Source of the DNA: an uncultured Eubacteriales bacterium
GTDB taxonomy: Bacteria > Bacillota > Clostridia > Lachnospirales > Lachnospiraceae
Direction: 5' to 3'
Assembly (NCBI GenBank): GCA_900313765.1
Contig: OMSN01000066.1
Span: 1-7,988, forward strand
DNA: 7,988 bases
Under the pieces are notes generated by a model. The model worked only from the letters and a program-made list of their open reading frames with translations. It did no database searches and had not been told where the DNA came from. The position numbers and the translations under genes are program-made. Position 1 is the stretch's first letter. Every line of letters begins with the position of its first letter. Below, piece by piece: positions 6,801-7,988 of this stretch.

Positions 6801-7392
6801 ACTGAATGAGAATATGCCTTCTCTGACGGGAGGGGCTCAGGAACTGTCTGATGGCGCAGCAGCACTGAGTGAAGGCTCTTCCACACTGGAGAAGGGAACG
6901 TCAGAGCTGGATCAGAATATGCCATCTCTGAAGAGCGGCGCCGACGCGCTTGGAAATGGGATCAAAAAGGTAGCTGCCGCAATCTCAAAGATTGCAGGAG
7001 GATCGAAGACTCTGTCAACGGGAGCAGATACTCTCAAACAGGGAACTTCTGCCCTGGATGCCGGAGCAGGCCAGCTTCAGGCAGGTCTTGGAACGCTGGA
7101 TGAGAACAGTTCTCAGCTGACTGACGGAACAGCAGCACTGAAGGATGGAACAGGCAAACTGGTGGAAGGATCCAGTAAGCTTGCGGACGGTATGAAGAAG
7201 TTTGATGAAGAGGGAGTAGGCAGGATCGTTGCCCTGTTCAACGGGGACCTGAGGGTGCTTATGGACCGGATGGAAGCTTTGAAGGATGCTGGAGACGGCT
7301 ACAACAGTTTCTCCGGAATTGCAGACGGTATGGACGGCTCTGTCCGGTTTGTGATAAAGAGTGAATCCATATTGCCGGATAACGCATCGTGA
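3889..7392 (+). CDS. Exported x-x-x-Leu-x-x-Gly heptad-repeat protein, probable MMPL partner
   Basis: 1167 residues. Order: basic N-terminus and hydrophobic segment (about 17-43), a signal peptide or uncleaved anchor; a predicted beta-rich domain (about 60-290) with DIYYQG, VDVRITYTLDG and a Cys195/Cys201 pair that could form a disulfide; heptad arm 1 (298-458); an insert (459-943); heptad arm 2 (944-1104); and a 63-residue tail with YNSFSGIADGMDGSVRFVIK. No membrane helix is visible at the C-terminus, so attachment would depend on the N-terminal segment or on binding the transporter. The heptads match the xxxLxxG repeats annotated in Firmicutes, some in YhgE/Pip-type proteins, though the membrane domains of YhgE are absent here. 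The insert is Ala/Ser/Gln/Glu-rich, with a 30-bp tandem repeat and two helical stretches. The overlap with the MMPL gene implies joint production. I infer an extracytoplasmic adaptor or scaffold for the transporter; no enzymatic motif is seen. Function is unproven. Confidence 0.88.
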   Translation: MMSGIKDKKNEKNRGNMRTAIRKMTAVVTAAGLAFSMAAMPEAGERAAGENAAGDGVQKEETVYIFTDASGRQKSVVISDWLKNTGALGTIADRSDLENIENVKGDESFTREGRDVIWNASGHDIYYQGESTNQPPVDVRITYTLDGREVQPQELGGASGHLKMRYDYVNRAATEAEIDGKKETVYVPFGVISGCLFTDGCASNVTVSSGKVLDEGGNVAVVGLAFPGLQDSLKLEKNQDLRFEELNIPQSVEIEADVENFSMEMNMSLILDDALDEVLGLFDAGSDLDQITEDVDKLETASSELAEGSEDLYEGMTELDEGAGSLDEGVKKYTEGVGKAYGGSKDLTDGASKLDTGAGELAAGAKTLHSGASTLNSRTGELTAGSDALSKGIEAVRTAVTQLAAGMKSLGGGVKKLSEGAKTLSDGAKSVSGAVDSADKGAAALSEGAGAADDGVGRIYAALSGREDLASLNTEESRQKLEASSRQFEALQKGLDMLSADPSLLTCDLSDADSRIDALVTIAKLNGIEIDRAVLMQCILAAKAAQNTANETAPVNYTAAEAADISQAAEGVQTDSTVSQEAPADSTVSQEAPADSAASQEATAGETASPAADEMPAETAPVPEETMPAASFDADSAAAAKESAATAKSQAESEVQSAQESVAAAQTSRQTAESEGSSAAASYQAASDQYLPDVNNLIAAMKKTPLTAEADSISSIVSQAQSVAGSFTQAQSDYQSASGSYESGAQSYEAAISSYKEVIQSYEELVALYEAALESQGEAALEQAASVQTEQTQQVKQVQPETGQMEAPVQSGPQTVQAAAAGAVSADLVSAEASSDYTAQDVDRGLVYMLTAGGIQAGLSAEEAAAAAQAKAGALISGTQQAVSQLQASKSMLMGMAGINSDEDLASEGTSEKIAEGKQTVSGLQDLVRLAQGVRDSFFGENGLISALSTLKNGTSSLSGGTSSLAKGLHTLNENMPSLTGGAQELSDGAAALSEGSSTLEKGTSELDQNMPSLKSGADALGNGIKKVAAAISKIAGGSKTLSTGADTLKQGTSALDAGAGQLQAGLGTLDENSSQLTDGTAALKDGTGKLVEGSSKLADGMKKFDEEGVGRIVALFNGDLRVLMDRMEALKDAGDGYNSFSGIADGMDGSVRFVIKSESILPDNAS
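4780..5262 (+). repeat. Heptad arm 1: 23 consecutive LxxGxxx units
   Basis: Protein-level repeat, residues 298-458, exactly 161 residues with no register break. Most units read L-x-x-G-x-x-x, with Asp, Glu, Lys or Ser at variable positions. Degenerate units are 12 (LNSRTGE), 15 (VRTAVTQ) and 20 (VSGAVDS). The DNA is diverged between units, so this is an old repeat. It ends in GVGRIYAAL. Confidence 0.88.
5611..5700 (+). repeat. 30-bp tandem repeat, three copies, in the insert of the heptad protein
   Basis: 5611-5640 and 5641-5670 are identical; 5671-5700 matches at 26 of 30 positions. The copies encode DSTVSQEAPA twice and then DSAASQEATA (residues 575-604). The unit is in frame, acidic and probably disordered. 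Two identical copies suggest recent or ongoing slippage, so copy number may vary between strains. Confidence 0.93.
6718..7200 (+). repeat. Heptad arm 2: 23 consecutive LxxGxxx units
   Basis: Protein-level repeat, residues 944-1104, again exactly 161 residues in one register. Degenerate units are 1 (LISALST), 5 (LNENMPS), 10 (LDQNMPS), 13 (VAAAISK) and 19 (LDENSSQ). The N-x-M-P-S units are particular to this arm. It is followed by FDEEGVGRIVAL, echoing the end of arm 1. Confidence 0.88.
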
Positions 7393-7397
7393 GCATG

Positions 7398-7438
7398 TAC
7401 TGCGGCATACCAGAGATGGTATCCGCAGTAAGAGCCTT
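7398..7438 (+). terminator. Stem-loop terminator candidate after the MMPL operon
   Basis: TACTGCGG-ATACC (7398-7411, one bulged C) pairs with 7418-7430 in 13 bp around a 6-nt loop (agagat). It starts 5 nt after the stop codon. The tail is pyrimidine-rich (cctttctct) but not a clean T-run, so it may act as a terminator, a 3'-end stabiliser or both. Confidence 0.6.
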
Positions 7439-7469
7439 TCTCTATATCTTGAAAGGTCCGGAAATGCCC

Positions 7470-7486
7470 GAAAATACGGTATTTTC
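7470..7486. promoter_or_regulatory. 17-bp palindrome upstream of the tRNA-Ser promoter
   Basis: GAAAATACGGTATTTTC has perfect 8-bp arms around one central G. It ends 14 bp before the TTGACA at 7501 and is followed by an A-rich run (aaagaaaaaaagg) that resembles an UP element. No T-run follows, so it is not a terminator on the + strand. It may bind a dimeric regulator; no known motif is recognised. Confidence 0.4.
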
Positions 7487-7500
7487 AAAGAAAAAAAGGT

Positions 7501-7530
7501 TTGACAAAAGAAGATCCTCTGACCTATAAT
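7501..7530 (+). promoter_or_regulatory. Consensus promoter (P1) for tRNA-Ser and possibly the rRNA operon
   Basis: TTGACA (7501-7506) and TATAAT (7525-7530) are both perfect consensus boxes with 18-nt spacing, preceded by an A-rich stretch. Start of transcription is expected near 7537, giving a leader of about 57 nt before the tRNA. Confidence 0.9.
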
Positions 7531-7566
7531 AGGCTTTGCCGCTTCACTGAATGTGGGGTTGGATCA

Positions 7567-7590
7567 TCTGAATAACACCAGTTATTCGGG
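7567..7590 (+). other. Leader hairpin just upstream of the tRNA
   Basis: GAATAAC (7570-7576) pairs perfectly with GTTATTC (7581-7587) around the loop ACCA. Flanking C-G and G-U pairs extend the stem to about 10 bp. It ends 4 nt before the tRNA 5' end and may guide 5' processing; this role is inferred. Confidence 0.5.
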
Positions 7591-7593
7591 CTC

Positions 7594-7681
7594 GGAGAAG
7601 TACTCAAGAGGCCGAAGAGGCGCCCCTGCTAAGGGTGTAGGTCGGGAGACCGGCGCGAGGGTTCAAATCCCTCCTTCTCCG
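7594..7681 (+). tRNA. tRNA-Ser, anticodon GCU
   Basis: A class II tRNA of 88 nt. The acceptor arm is GGAGAAG (7594-7600) with CTTCTCC (7674-7680), and the discriminator is G7681. The D arm is CTC/GAG with an AAGAGGCCGAA loop. The anticodon stem is CGCCC/GGGTG with loop CTGCTAA, putting anticodon GCT at 7628-7630 (reads AGC/AGU). The long variable arm (GGTC-GGGA-GACC) is typical of serine tRNAs. The T arm is GAGGG-TTCAAAT-CCCTC. The 3' CCA is not encoded (next bases CTG) and must be added by nucleotidyltransferase. Confidence 0.97.
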
Positions 7682-7683
7682 CT

Positions 7684-7712
7684 GAATCGAAATAAAAAAA
7701 TTTTGATTCTTT
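7684..7712 (+). terminator. AT-rich stem-loop after tRNA-Ser, weak terminator or processing site
   Basis: GAATCGAAAT (7684-7693) pairs with ATTTTGATTC (7700-7709) in 10 bp with one G-U, around a 6-A loop, followed by only TTT before an A-run. The stem is weak and the U-tract short. It may end some transcripts, but read-through into 16S is plausible. The same AT-rich stretch could serve as the UP element of the next promoter. Confidence 0.4.
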
Positions 7713-7723
7713 AAAAAAAGGTA

Positions 7724-7752
7724 TTGACAAAACATCTTGTCAGTGTTAGATT
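7724..7752 (+). promoter_or_regulatory. Promoter (P2) of the rRNA operon
   Basis: TTGACA (7724-7729), 17-nt spacing, then TAGATT (7747-7752), preceded by an AT-rich region (7689-7722). It lies about 170 nt before the mature 16S 5' end, as expected for a bacterial rRNA promoter. An inverted repeat TGACAA (7725-7730) / TTGTCA (7737-7742) overlaps the -35 box and spacer. Confidence 0.82.
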
Positions 7753-7762
7753 ATTCGAGTCG

Positions 7763-7921
7763 CCCGCAAGCGGGTGAGCGAAAAAAGAGTTCTTTGATAA
7801 CTGAACAGTGAAACGACCTTGAAGATTCTTTAAAAGTTTTTATTCAAAGGAACTGACCTTTAAAACAGTAAGAATTAGGATAAGGAAATGTCAGCAGACG
7901 ATTCCGAGTTCTGATCAAATT
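7763..7921 (+). other. rRNA operon leader with boxA-like antitermination element
   Basis: A short CCCG-CAAG-CGGG hairpin (7763-7774) opens the leader. GTTCTTTGATAACTG (7789-7803) resembles the boxA element of Firmicute rRNA leaders, the site of NusB/NusE-dependent antitermination. Downstream, CCTTGAA (7817-7823) can pair with TTCAAAGG (7843-7850) with one bulge. The rest to 7921 is AT-rich; it should hold the 5' half of the RNase III stem around 16S, whose partner lies beyond the window. Confidence 0.7.

Positions 7922-7988
<67 letters not shown>

Overview
This window looks like the chromosome of a Clostridia-type Firmicute, most likely Lachnospiraceae. The best evidence is the 16S rRNA 5' end at the right edge, whose first ~67 nt read like a Lachnospiraceae-type gene. 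The boxA-type rRNA leader, the class II tRNA-Ser without an encoded CCA, the purine-rich ribosome binding sites and the gene families agree. All supported genes are on the + strand.

Layout. (1) 1-892: a strong GC-rich hairpin, then a single-domain RluA-family pseudouridine synthase that carries an unusual in-frame 36-bp tandem repeat right after its catalytic motif. (2) 893-1636: a TetR/AcrR-type regulator with a TTG start, its own candidate promoter and a strong intrinsic terminator. (3) 1637-7430: a two-gene operon. It has a short control region with a candidate operator, then a 723-residue MMPL/RND transporter. Overlapping it by ATGA is a 1167-residue exported protein built from two long x-x-x-Leu-x-x-Gly heptad arms around a ~485-residue Ala/Ser/Gln-rich insert. 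A long stem-loop closes the unit. (4) 7431-7988: a stable-RNA region with a consensus promoter, tRNA-Ser(GCU), a second rRNA-type promoter, a leader with boxA and the start of 16S rRNA, which runs off the window.

How the genes may work together. The TetR regulator probably controls the MMPL operon, since it lies just upstream and an inverted repeat sits between the likely promoter and the MMPL ribosome binding site. The MMPL protein keeps both Asp-Tyr pairs used for proton coupling in this superfamily, so it is probably an active proton-driven exporter. The heptad protein is translationally coupled to it and has an export signal, so it is probably the extracytoplasmic partner. Its two arms are both exactly 23 uninterrupted heptads and share internal landmarks. 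This suggests a duplicated coiled-coil arm folded as a hairpin, possibly long enough to reach into or across the thick cell wall. The MMPL plus heptad-protein pair is the most interesting system here; its substrate cannot be read from the sequence.
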